Below are positions 46,988-54,907 of a DNA stretch of 64,000 nt, piece by piece; the stretch's first letter is position 1, and every line of letters starts with the position of its first letter. A program made the translations under genes and the position numbers. The stretch lies in the NCBI RefSeq assembly GCF_042682565.1, contig NZ_JBHUIC010000030.1; one strand, written 5' to 3'. The notes below the pieces were generated by a model. It ran no database searches. It was given only the letters and a program-made list of their open reading frames with translations, and was not told the origin of the DNA. The DNA is from Pistricoccus aurantiacus. GTDB lineage: Bacteria > Pseudomonadota > Gammaproteobacteria > Pseudomonadales > Halomonadaceae.

Positions 46988-49243
46988 CTAGTCCTCGTCT
47001 CGGCTCAGGCGGCGGGTGCTCAGGCGGCGCAGCAGCGCCCACAGCAGCAGCGCCACCAGCAGAATGGCCAGCAGGGCGATACCGGCCATCAGCCAGGGGT
47101 GGGTCGAGAGGTGATACCAGAGCCAGCTCGTCCAGGGCAGCTCGCCGATATGGTAGCGCTCGCCGACCACGTCGTTTCTCACTCCGGAATCGCGGATCAC
47201 GGCGACGGAGCCGCGTATCTGCGAGCGCAGCGCCGGGTCGCTCAGGGCCTCGTTGAGCAGCCGGAAATCCGCCGGGGTTTCCGCCAGCAGGGCGACGATG
47301 CTGCGCTGCTCGAAAAACGGCGATTTCAACTCCACCACCGAGGCGATGGCGCCCTGGGCAGTCACGCTGATCGCACGATCCGCGGCGACCCGCTTCTGGC
47401 CGCGGGCGTCTTCCTCGCTGACATCCGCCAGGCTCAGGCGGCTGCGAGCGTCCTCGCCCAGGGCGATCACCTGGGGTTCGTCCTCGAGTTCTTCCGGCAG
47501 CGAGCCGAAGGCGAGAATGTCCGCGTCCACCTCCCGGGCGCTCGCCCAGCCGTCGCTCAGGCTCACCGCCACCCCGGGGTAGCCGGTCTGGGCGCCGATC
47601 CGACCCAGGGTATCGAACAGGGCCTGCAGCTGCAGCGCCGAGGGCGATTCCGGCATGATCACCAGGGTCTGGGAGAGATCCGCCAGCCGGCTGAAGGGGA
47701 AGCCCGCATAGGTGAAAGTACGTAGCGCCGGCATTTCGAGATAATGCGGGTAGCCGGAAAAATCCAGGCTCGAGCTCTTGTCGACGCTGGCCTGATGCGG
47801 CGGTGAAACCAGCGGCCGACATTCTTCCTCGGAGCCACCGACCCCGGATTGATCGGCGTAGACGAAATGGAACTGCATGATGTTGCGCGGCCCGATCTTC
47901 AGCGCCGGGATATCGGCGCTTTGCCCCGGCAGCAGCCAGTTCTTGAGCAGCGGCACCTGCAGGAAGCTGCGCTTGTTTTCCTCGCCCCCTCCCTCGAGAG
48001 GAAAGGATTTGAGGAATTCGTCGTTGATGGTGACATCGAGCCGCGAATCGGCGCCTCTGGGCGGCGGGCTGTGCCGGTAGTCCAGCTGCAGGCGCGTCAA
48101 TTCGTTGCGCCAGATGAACAGATCCGGCGGCAGGGTCAGCTCCACGTGCACCGGATCCAGCTCTCGTCCCGAGGTCTGCAGCTGGGTGGGATAGTCGAGC
48201 AGTTCGGCGAAGGTGACCGGCCGGTCCGTGGGTATCCAGGCCGGGGCGTCGTAGGGCTGACGGGGCTCCAGGGTATCCAGGGCGTCGATGCGCGCGCTCA
48301 GGCCGCGCAGCAGTGGGTTGCCCAGGGCCAGGCCGCGAGCGGCGGTGACCAGATCCGCCTCGTCTCGACCCATCAGGATCAGCAGCTTGTGAAAGGGCGA
48401 GTCCGGATGGCTGATCATCTCGATGGTGGGGCCTTCCACCGGGGGATAGTCCGCGAGTATCTCGGGGCGCTGCTCGTTGGTGGCCAGCACCACGGAATGC
48501 TGCGTGGGGGCGGTATCGAAGCTCACGGGAAAGTTCTGGCCGCGCCATTTCGCCTGGCTGCCGAAATAGGAGGCGACGATGCCCCCGGCCCGCTGCATCT
48601 CCAGGGGGGGCGACGCCGGCAGCACGATGGGCAGCTCCAGGGGCGTGTCGTCGTTGTCGTCGAAGAACGGCAGCAGCAGGTTGGAGAGATCGTTGCCGAC
48701 CGGCAGGCTCTGCTCGCGCAGGCTGAGGGTACTGTCGCCGCTGATGTTGACCCAGATGCTGGAATGGGTGGGATCCTCGCAGGTCTTGGCGTAGTGGCCC
48801 ACCAGCTCCAGGCGCAGCCGATTGAAATCGCTGATCAATCCCGGATCGAGGGCCAGGGTGTGCCGCTGCGCGCCATTCGCTTGATCCACCTCCAGGGGGA
48901 TGGCGTCCATCAGCTCGTCATTGAGGTAGATCTTGAGCTGGGAGACGCCGTCGAGCAGCGAAGGCGAGGGTGTCAACTGCAGGTCCAGTCGCGCCTCGGT
49001 AACGAAGCGGTCGCGACGGATACTGAACTCGATGACGCGCCGGGGGGACATGCCGCTCAGTTCCAGGGTGCTTTGCGCCAGCTCTTTCAAGGGCAGAACC
49101 CGCTCGTTGATCGGCGGGGCGGCCTGGCCGCCGCCGGGAGACGATTGCGCCCAGCCGGGCACGGCGGCGGCCAGTCCCAGCAGCAGGAGAATGAGCGCCG
49201 ACGAGGCGATGGGCGATGACGAAAATAAACGGCGATAACGCAT
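46988..49243 (-). CDS. bcsB: Cyclic-di-GMP-binding-named cellulose synthase subunit BcsB
   Basis: Periplasmic, membrane-anchored partner of BcsA that guides the glucan. 751 residues: signal peptide to about 32, alternating carbohydrate-binding and flavodoxin-like domains (HYAKTCEDPTHSSIWVN with the conserved Cys; EECRPLVSPP), and a C-terminal transmembrane anchor (about 717-742, LMAGIALLAILLVALLLWAL). It lies 40 bases after bcsA and 3 before bcsZ. Confidence 0.95.
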   Translation of the reverse strand: MRYRRLFSSSPIASSALILLLLGLAAAVPGWAQSSPGGGQAAPPINERVLPLKELAQSTLELSGMSPRRVIEFSIRRDRFVTEARLDLQLTPSPSLLDGVSQLKIYLNDELMDAIPLEVDQANGAQRHTLALDPGLISDFNRLRLELVGHYAKTCEDPTHSSIWVNISGDSTLSLREQSLPVGNDLSNLLLPFFDDNDDTPLELPIVLPASPPLEMQRAGGIVASYFGSQAKWRGQNFPVSFDTAPTQHSVVLATNEQRPEILADYPPVEGPTIEMISHPDSPFHKLLILMGRDEADLVTAARGLALGNPLLRGLSARIDALDTLEPRQPYDAPAWIPTDRPVTFAELLDYPTQLQTSGRELDPVHVELTLPPDLFIWRNELTRLQLDYRHSPPPRGADSRLDVTINDEFLKSFPLEGGGEENKRSFLQVPLLKNWLLPGQSADIPALKIGPRNIMQFHFVYADQSGVGGSEEECRPLVSPPHQASVDKSSSLDFSGYPHYLEMPALRTFTYAGFPFSRLADLSQTLVIMPESPSALQLQALFDTLGRIGAQTGYPGVAVSLSDGWASAREVDADILAFGSLPEELEDEPQVIALGEDARSRLSLADVSEEDARGQKRVAADRAISVTAQGAIASVVELKSPFFEQRSIVALLAETPADFRLLNEALSDPALRSQIRGSVAVIRDSGVRNDVVGERYHIGELPWTSWLWYHLSTHPWLMAGIALLAILLVALLLWALLRRLSTRRLSRDED

Positions 49244-49283
49244 GTGATCGATAGCCTGATGGGTAGCGTCTGAAAAAGATGGC

Positions 49284-51836
49284 TTAGAACCCCTGCCGCG
49301 GTCGCCGGGGAACGAAGGAACCGAGCCATTGCACCGGGCCGCGAACCGCCGGCGGCGCGTGATGGAAAAGGCGTCGGTAGCCCAGCGCGCCCAGGCGTAT
49401 CACGTCCAGCATGCTTTTCATGGGGCGATCCGTGGGCAGGCTGTCACGCCACTGGGTCCAGGTGTCCGCGCGAGCGAAGGTGCACTGGATATAGGCGATG
49501 TGCTGATCCAGGCTCATCTCCTCGAGGGCCAGGCCGGCGCGCTCTCCGTTGAGATTGATGACCCGGGCCTGAAAGGCGTGCTCCTGGCTGCCGCGACGCA
49601 GCAGCAGCGTGACGGTGTCTCCGGATTTGACCAGACCGGAAGCCGTCAGGCGGATACCCAGGCCGCCTTCCGCGTAGTCGAGCAGGGTGCAGGGATAGGC
49701 GTAGCCGCCCTCCAGCTGCACCGCCGCGGGCAGCGTGACCTGAACCCGGTGGTTATGGCGCACCTGGCGGGCTTCCGCGGCCACGGCGATGGCGCCGCCG
49801 AGGATCACCAGGTTGTAGAGCACCCATACCAGGCTCACCAGCACCGTGAGCACCTCGTCCGCGGGCCCGTAATTCAGTCGCCACAAGGCCGCGACGACCC
49901 CCAGGGCGTTGAGCAGGACCAGCAGCAGGTAGGGGCGCGAGATTTCCCAGTCGAAATACTGCCGGTCCACCAGCCCGCCCTTGGCGGTGACGTTGAACTT
50001 GCCCTTGCGCGGATTGAGCAGCGCCACGGTGGTGGGCAGGGCGATGTACCAGGCCAGCACCGTGTCGTAGACCTCGCTCCAGAAGCTGTGACGATAGCGC
50101 CCCTGCAGATGCGAGTTGGTGAGCCCGGAATGCAGCATGTGGGGAACCACGAAGGCCAGCAGCATCAAGGCTGGGGCATAGATGATATAGGCGTGCAGCA
50201 GCAGGAAGGCCAGCGGGGCGGTGAGGAAGATCAGCCGCGGAACCCCGGCCAGGAAATGCAGCATGGCGTTGAAGTAGCAGAGCCGCTGGCTCAGGCGCAG
50301 ACCGGGCCCGAAAAGCGGATTGTCGAGGCGAAATATCTGCACCATGCCCCGGGCCCAGCGAATGCGCTGACCGATGTGGGCGGAGACGCTTTCCGTGGCC
50401 AGTCCCGCCGCCTGGGGAATACGCAGATAGGCGGAGGTAAAGCCCCGGCGATGCAGGCGCAGGGAGGTGTGAGCATCCTCGGTGACGGTTTCCACGGCGA
50501 AGCCGCCGATGGCCTCGATGGCGCTGCGCTTGAGTACCGCGCAGGAGCCGCAGAAGAAGGCGGCGTCCCACAGGTCGTTGCCGTCCTGCACCAGACCGTA
50601 GAACAGGGTGCCTTCGTTGGGCATGCGTCGGAAGCGATCGAGGTTGCGCTCGAAGGGGTCCGGCGAAAAGAAGTGATGCGGTGTCTGCACCAGGGCGAGT
50701 TCCGGCTCTTTCAGGAACCAGCCCATGGTCAATTGCAGAAAGGAGCGCTGGGGAAGGTGATCGCAATCGAAGATGGCGACGTATTCGCCTTGGGTCAGGG
50801 TCAGGGCGTGATTGAGGTTGCCCGCCTTGGCATGGCGATTGTCGTCTCGGGTAATGTAGCCGATGCCGGCCTCGTCGGCGAAATCGCGAAAGGCCGGCCG
50901 CTTGCCGTCGTCGAGCAGGTAGATGTTGAGCTTGTCCTTCGGCCAGTCGATGCCCAGGGCCGCCAGTACCGTGGGCCGCACCACCTCGAGAGATTCGTTG
51001 TAGGTGGGAATCATCAGGTCCACGCTGGGCCAGCGGCGGCTGTCTTTCGGCAGCGGCGCCGGCTGTCGCTCGAGGGGCCACAGGGTCTGGAAATAGCCGA
51101 GCACCAGCACCAGCCAGGAATAGGTTTCCGCTCCCAGCAGCAGCAGGCCGAAGGTCATGTCCATGCCGTCGTCCCAGTTGAGGGTCGAGGTATAGCGCCA
51201 CCACAGGTAGCGACAGGACACCGTGAGGGACAGCACGATCAGCGCCAGGGTGGCGAAGCGTCCGCCCTGGCGCCGTAGCGCCAGGGCCAGCAGCCACAGC
51301 AGCAGGGCGAAAAGGGCCTGGGCCTCGAGAGTGAAGGGCTGGGTGATGACCAGCAGCATCATCAGGCCGATCACCACTCCCATGGCGCTCAGCAGCCAGG
51401 TGGTCTCGGGCAGGCTGGCGGCTCGATCCCGGACTCGGTCGACGAGGAGCCTCAGGTGACGGGGCGCGGCGCTGGCGGTAGGCGCTGCGTTTTCGCGCCT
51501 GTCCTTTCGGGCGTGCAGCCATCGTCGGACTGGCCCCGATCCGGCATGGCCGGGGCCCGGCGAGGGGCGTACCAGCAGCAGCCAGACCGCTTGCAGCAGA
51601 TAGCGCAGCGGATCGCCGAGGGTCGATCGGCGTCGATAGAGATGGCTGAACGCCTGGGAATGGCGGGACAGCAAACGCTGCCAGCGGGGGGATTCCAGGC
51701 GCAGAAAGCACCAGGCGATCATCAGGCAGAAGGTCGACAGAGCCGCGCTGATCGGCCTGGCGCCACGCTCATCCCGCAGGTACCGGTAGCGGCGTTCCCA
51801 GCGGGCTCGAGGCTCGGGTTGCAGCAGCAGACTCAT
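49284..51836 (-). CDS. bcsA: Cellulose synthase catalytic subunit BcsA (UDP-forming)
   Basis: Polymerises UDP-glucose into beta-1,4-glucan and translocates it through the inner membrane. Start ATG 51836 overlaps the bcsQ stop by 4 bases and has GGGAGG upstream, giving 850 residues. GT2 motifs are IPTYNE, the DCDH aspartates, VTEDAHTSLRL (TED) and QRIRWARGM (QxxRW). The C-terminal PilZ domain has the c-di-GMP RxxxR (RHNHR), but its second motif reads DYAEGG, with Ala where the consensus [D/N]xSxxG has Ser. About eight membrane helices. Confidence 0.96.
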   Translation of the reverse strand: MSLLLQPEPRARWERRYRYLRDERGARPISAALSTFCLMIAWCFLRLESPRWQRLLSRHSQAFSHLYRRRSTLGDPLRYLLQAVWLLLVRPSPGPGHAGSGPVRRWLHARKDRRENAAPTASAAPRHLRLLVDRVRDRAASLPETTWLLSAMGVVIGLMMLLVITQPFTLEAQALFALLLWLLALALRRQGGRFATLALIVLSLTVSCRYLWWRYTSTLNWDDGMDMTFGLLLLGAETYSWLVLVLGYFQTLWPLERQPAPLPKDSRRWPSVDLMIPTYNESLEVVRPTVLAALGIDWPKDKLNIYLLDDGKRPAFRDFADEAGIGYITRDDNRHAKAGNLNHALTLTQGEYVAIFDCDHLPQRSFLQLTMGWFLKEPELALVQTPHHFFSPDPFERNLDRFRRMPNEGTLFYGLVQDGNDLWDAAFFCGSCAVLKRSAIEAIGGFAVETVTEDAHTSLRLHRRGFTSAYLRIPQAAGLATESVSAHIGQRIRWARGMVQIFRLDNPLFGPGLRLSQRLCYFNAMLHFLAGVPRLIFLTAPLAFLLLHAYIIYAPALMLLAFVVPHMLHSGLTNSHLQGRYRHSFWSEVYDTVLAWYIALPTTVALLNPRKGKFNVTAKGGLVDRQYFDWEISRPYLLLVLLNALGVVAALWRLNYGPADEVLTVLVSLVWVLYNLVILGGAIAVAAEARQVRHNHRVQVTLPAAVQLEGGYAYPCTLLDYAEGGLGIRLTASGLVKSGDTVTLLLRRGSQEHAFQARVINLNGERAGLALEEMSLDQHIAYIQCTFARADTWTQWRDSLPTDRPMKSMLDVIRLGALGYRRLFHHAPPAVRGPVQWLGSFVPRRPRQGF

Positions 51837-52540
51837 TCCGCGAGATCCTCCCGGGCCAGCAGCCAGGTCGCCAGGCATTGAATATCCTGGGCGGCCAGGC
51901 TTTGGGGGCGATAGGCGACGACGCTGCGCTTGTGGGCCAGGGCCTCGAACATGGCCTCGTCCTGATGCACCACCCTGGGCACCAGACGGTCGGGATAGTG
52001 GGCCTGCCACAGTTCATGGAGATCCTTTTGCAGCGTGCTTGAAGGCAGGAAACGATTGATCAGCAGACAGTCGTCATTCCCTAGCGCACCGGCGGCGAGC
52101 AGGGCATGACAGATCGGATCCGCCTGAGCGACCCGCAGGTGAATATCCGCGGTGTGCCGGACATCCTCGGTCGCGCCGCCCTGGGGAATGTCGAGCAGTA
52201 TCCAGCCATAGACGCTGTCCTCCAGGATCGCAAGCCGCTGGCGCCAGTCATGGAAAGCCGCCGTTCTCCCCCTCGGCTCCGTCTCGCCGTAGGGCAGAAA
52301 ATCGAGACCCGCGCCCAGGGTGAAGGCGCCTTCATGCCAGTCCTGGCCGGCGGCGACCGCCTGCGCCCAGCCCCGGCGATCGCGCCACTGGTGGTTGAAG
52401 TACAGGCGCAGGAGATTGCGCGGGTCGAGATCGATGCACAGCACGGTCTGTCCGGTCTGGACCAGGGCCGCTGCCAGGGCCGCGACGATGCCGCTGGTGC
52501 CGGTACCTCCATGTAGACCCTGTAGTGCAACGACTTTCAC
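51833..52540 (-). CDS. bcsQ: Cellulose biosynthesis protein BcsQ (MinD/ParA-like ATPase)
   Basis: Positions or is required for the cellulose secretion complex at the cell pole in E. coli. 235 residues. The deviant Walker A MKVVALQGLHGGTGTSGIVA lies at the very N-terminus, with the partner VLCIDLDPRNLLRL (Walker B-like) and LLDIPQGG. The start overlaps the bcsR stop and the end overlaps the bcsA start, each by ATGA. Confidence 0.94.
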   Translation of the reverse strand: MKVVALQGLHGGTGTSGIVAALAAALVQTGQTVLCIDLDPRNLLRLYFNHQWRDRRGWAQAVAAGQDWHEGAFTLGAGLDFLPYGETEPRGRTAAFHDWRQRLAILEDSVYGWILLDIPQGGATEDVRHTADIHLRVAQADPICHALLAAGALGNDDCLLINRFLPSSTLQKDLHELWQAHYPDRLVPRVVHQDEAMFEALAHKRSVVAYRPQSLAAQDIQCLATWLLAREDLAE

Positions 52541-52740
52541 GGAACGGCCTTTTCCTTGGTCAGTATGAGTTCGCTCAATAGAGGCCAGCGGGCCCGTATC
52601 GGTGCAAGACGCTCGATTTGCGTGATGTTGTAGTAGTTAAGCGTTTTAAGGTTTGATTTATCTAATAGTAAAGAAATATCTTCGTCATTATTATTTAAGC
52701 TTAATTGCTGAAATGAGCTAATATTAGCATCGGTCTGCAT
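52537..52740 (-). CDS. bcsR: Cellulose biosynthesis regulator BcsR
   Basis: 67 residues. The C-terminal half (YYNITQIERLAPIRARWPLL) matches the BcsR pattern of E. coli, where BcsR binds BcsQ and supports complex assembly. The N-terminal half is Asn/Ser-rich and encoded by AT-rich DNA unlike the rest of the operon. First gene of the operon; the ribosome site is weak and a 17-bp palindrome lies directly upstream. It ends in a 4-bp overlap with bcsQ. Confidence 0.88.
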   Translation of the reverse strand: MQTDANISSFQQLSLNNNDEDISLLLDKSNLKTLNYYNITQIERLAPIRARWPLLSELILTKEKAVP

Positions 52741-52751
52741 GATCTTTATCT

Positions 52752-52768
52752 GGCCAATATTATTGGCC
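52752..52768. promoter_or_regulatory. 17-bp perfect palindrome at the bcsR start
   Basis: GGCCAATA-T-TATTGGCC, ending 12 bases before the bcsR ATG. It could be a transcription-factor operator, or in RNA a hairpin occupying the ribosome-binding region. Confidence 0.55.
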
Positions 52769-52974
52769 TAACCTATTGATTAATGGTAATTCTAGTTACC
52801 CAATTAAGTCATTAATACTAGTGTTTATTTATTTGTTCAGTATGATGCTAAGAGGAATAGTAGTGTAAGCAAACCAAAGCTTGTTTACAATGAACTTGTT
52901 AGTTATTAGTCTGAAACATAAAAGTTAAGTTTTGTAATTATTGTCGATTATTCGAAACATTATGTCCTCATTAA

Positions 52975-53020
52975 ATGACTTAAATCATCAGATCGATATT
53001 CGACTGATGATTTAAGTCAT
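52975..53020. repeat. Long perfect hairpin upstream of bcsE
   Basis: Arms of 17 bp, ATGACTTAAATCATCAG (52975-52991) and its exact complement at 53004-53020. The loop itself contains TCGA-TAT-TCGA, so the stem extends to 21 bp with one unpaired A. There is no T-run after it. It lies 110 bases before the bcsE start. Confidence 0.85.
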
Positions 53021-53060
53021 CGAGCAAGAGTCATCAAGCAAGAGAGTTATCGGTTAAGAG
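53017..53060. repeat. Tandem 14-base repeats after the bcs hairpin
   Basis: TCATCGAGCAAGAG (53017-53030) and TCATCAAGCAAGAG (53031-53044) are directly adjacent and differ at one base. A weaker third copy, TTATCGGTTAAGAG, follows at 53047-53060. Confidence 0.75.
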
Positions 53061-53129
53061 CGACCGATTGGTTGATACGTCAATAAGAACGGGTCCGATA
53101 ATCAAGGAAAGAGGTCGTAGAAGCGCTAT

Positions 53130-54740
53130 ATGCCAGTCGTGCAGTCCAGTCTTGGCGTCCCGTGGCGGCGTCATCATTTTTCCTTGGGGATCGACCAGGC
53201 GTCACCGGAACCCAATGCCCTGCGTTGTCCGGGCTTCTACGCCGTGGTGGCGGATTCGCCGGTTCAGGCCGAGCGCCTGGTGCGAGGGGTGATGCAGGCG
53301 CAGTCCGCCCAGCTTCGCGTCGACTGGCTGGCGCCGGGAAAACGCGCGCGGGAGGGAGTCGAGTCGCTGCCCCCGGACAGCGGTCCGGGGACCCTGGCCT
53401 ATTGGTCCCTGCCGGTGAATCAACTCCAGGAAGCCCTGTTGGCGCTGCCGGAGGATTTTTCCGGCGTCAGGCGCAAGGGCGGTCAGCCACGACTGATCGT
53501 GCTCGACGTGCCTGCGAAGGCGTTGATCGCGCTCAAGCCGAACCATCTGCGACGCTGGTGCTGGCGGTGGCGCCTCTGGCTCGTTCAACGCAACTGCTGT
53601 CTGTTGCTTCTGGCTCAGGGCGAGCACGGTCTGGCGCTGCGAGAGCGTCTGGAAGGCTGCAACGACGCCATCGACGGTCTGTTGCATCTGCAGCCCAGCG
53701 ACGAAGGGGCCTATTGTCATCTGCTGCATTGGCGCAGCGACTTCGGTGTCACCGGTGTGGACGACATGCTGCTGACGGTGACCGCCGAGGGCTGGCGCCG
53801 GCAGTCCGCGGCGACGGTCACGAGTGGCGGCAGCCCCGATGAACACGTCTATCTGGTCCAGAGCGCGATGCTGAAAGGCAGCGATGACGTCACTGGACAT
53901 TACGCTCCAGGCCACTGGAACATCATCGACAGCCTGGACGAAGTGCTCGCCCAGGCGGCCCGGGCCCACGCCGCCACCGTGGTGGTGGCCGTCGAAGCGG
54001 CCCGGCAGATCGAGCCGCTGGCGCGCCGGCTCTACCATTTACGCAAGACCCGGGGAAGCGCGCTCAAACTGGTGGTGTGCGAACTCACTCCCTGCCTGCG
54101 CTATCGAGACGAGCGGCTGCTGCTGCTGTGCGGCACCAGCATGGTGGCGAAGTTCGGACTGTCGTTTTCCGATTTTCTGAGCCGGATCGAAGCGATTCAA
54201 GGCCAGCGTTTCACTCGTCCGGTAACGGATGATCTGGAGGCGCTGTTCGAGGCGTTTCATCCCCGGATTCCAGGGGGGCGCTGCGCGCCGGCGCAGTTTC
54301 TCGAGGCGGTGGGGCAGTGGCTGGAAGGAGACGCCACGGCGCTGGTGGGGAGCTTGATGATCGTCTTGACGCCCGCCGGTTCGCTGACGCCGGAGCAGCT
54401 TGTCGCCCAGGCTCGGCTGCAGCGTCAGGGAGATCTGCTCAGCCTGATGGAAGGGCGCCTCTACCTCTTCCTGTTCGGCTGTCGGCGAAGCGCCAGCGAC
54501 GCGGCGTTACAGAGTCTGTTCGGCCTGCCAGCGAATGCCTTGTTCCTCGAGCGCCGGGAATTCGATGAGCCCGCCGCTATCGCCGAGGAAGTCCAGCGCC
54601 TGGCGCGCCTCGGCTGGTCGCGGCAGCAGCGGCTGCCGGAAATACCCGACCCGCCCGTGTTGTTCGGCGACGAGACGACCCAACAGGCCTATCGGCCCCG
54701 GCCGGCAGCCCTGAAAGTGTCCAGGAGAGCAGCAGGATGA
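53130..54740 (+). CDS. bcsE: Cellulose biosynthesis c-di-GMP-binding protein BcsE
   Basis: Cytoplasmic regulator that boosts cellulose output and binds c-di-GMP through its GIL domain. 536 residues. The I-site-like RxGD is R432-Q433-G434-D435 (RLQRQGDLLSLMEGRLYLFLFGC), matching R415-xGD of E. coli. The N-terminal part resembles a degenerate ATPase/REC-like region. The ribosome site is weak (GAGG 15 bases upstream). The stop overlaps the bcsF start (ATGA). Confidence 0.92.
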   Translation: MPVVQSSLGVPWRRHHFSLGIDQASPEPNALRCPGFYAVVADSPVQAERLVRGVMQAQSAQLRVDWLAPGKRAREGVESLPPDSGPGTLAYWSLPVNQLQEALLALPEDFSGVRRKGGQPRLIVLDVPAKALIALKPNHLRRWCWRWRLWLVQRNCCLLLLAQGEHGLALRERLEGCNDAIDGLLHLQPSDEGAYCHLLHWRSDFGVTGVDDMLLTVTAEGWRRQSAATVTSGGSPDEHVYLVQSAMLKGSDDVTGHYAPGHWNIIDSLDEVLAQAARAHAATVVVAVEAARQIEPLARRLYHLRKTRGSALKLVVCELTPCLRYRDERLLLLCGTSMVAKFGLSFSDFLSRIEAIQGQRFTRPVTDDLEALFEAFHPRIPGGRCAPAQFLEAVGQWLEGDATALVGSLMIVLTPAGSLTPEQLVAQARLQRQGDLLSLMEGRLYLFLFGCRRSASDAALQSLFGLPANALFLERREFDEPAAIAEEVQRLARLGWSRQQRLPEIPDPPVLFGDETTQQAYRPRPAALKVSRRAAG

Positions 54741-54907
54741 CGAAGCTTCTTCTGGCGGCGGGGCTGGCCGGGCTGCTGCTGGGAATCCTGGCGAGCTGGG
54801 GGCGGCGCTACCTGCGGCAAAACTGGCCCAGGCGCCCGCGTTATTTGAGTCGGCTCGGCGTTCGGCGACGCAGGGCATCGAGCAGCGAGGTGACCGCGGA
54901 TGAATGA
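54737..54907 (+). CDS. bcsF: Cellulose biosynthesis protein BcsF
   Basis: 56 residues: one N-terminal transmembrane helix (KLLLAAGLAGLLLGILAS), then a basic cytoplasmic tail with PRYLSRLGVRRRR resembling the PRY...R segment of E. coli BcsF (63 residues). In E. coli BcsF recruits BcsE to the membrane together with BcsG. It overlaps bcsE by 4 bases and bcsG by 8 bases, which strongly supports it despite its small size. Confidence 0.88.
   Translation: MTKLLLAAGLAGLLLGILASWGRRYLRQNWPRRPRYLSRLGVRRRRASSSEVTADE

Larger units (their letters stand above)
52741..53129. promoter_or_regulatory. AT-rich divergent control region of the bcs operons
   Basis: A 389-base, low-GC spacer between bcsR and bcsE. 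It contains the palindrome at 52752-52768, TTAAGTCAT in both orientations (52804-52812, 52975-52983 inverted, 53012-53020), the long hairpin at 52975-53020 and three 14-base repeats. Promoters for both bcs units must lie here. No gene is seen. Confidence 0.6.

Noticed and set aside
47849..49219. 456-codon frame opposite bcsB
   Set aside because: Antisense shadow of bcsB, no independent support.
49329..51278. 649-codon frame opposite bcsA
   Set aside because: Antisense shadow; bcsA on the minus strand has all cellulose synthase motifs.
51837..52010. 58-residue N-terminal extension of BcsA
   Set aside because: It overlaps bcsQ, is low-complexity Gly/Pro/Arg, and the ATG at 51836 has a strong ribosome site and a 4-base overlap.
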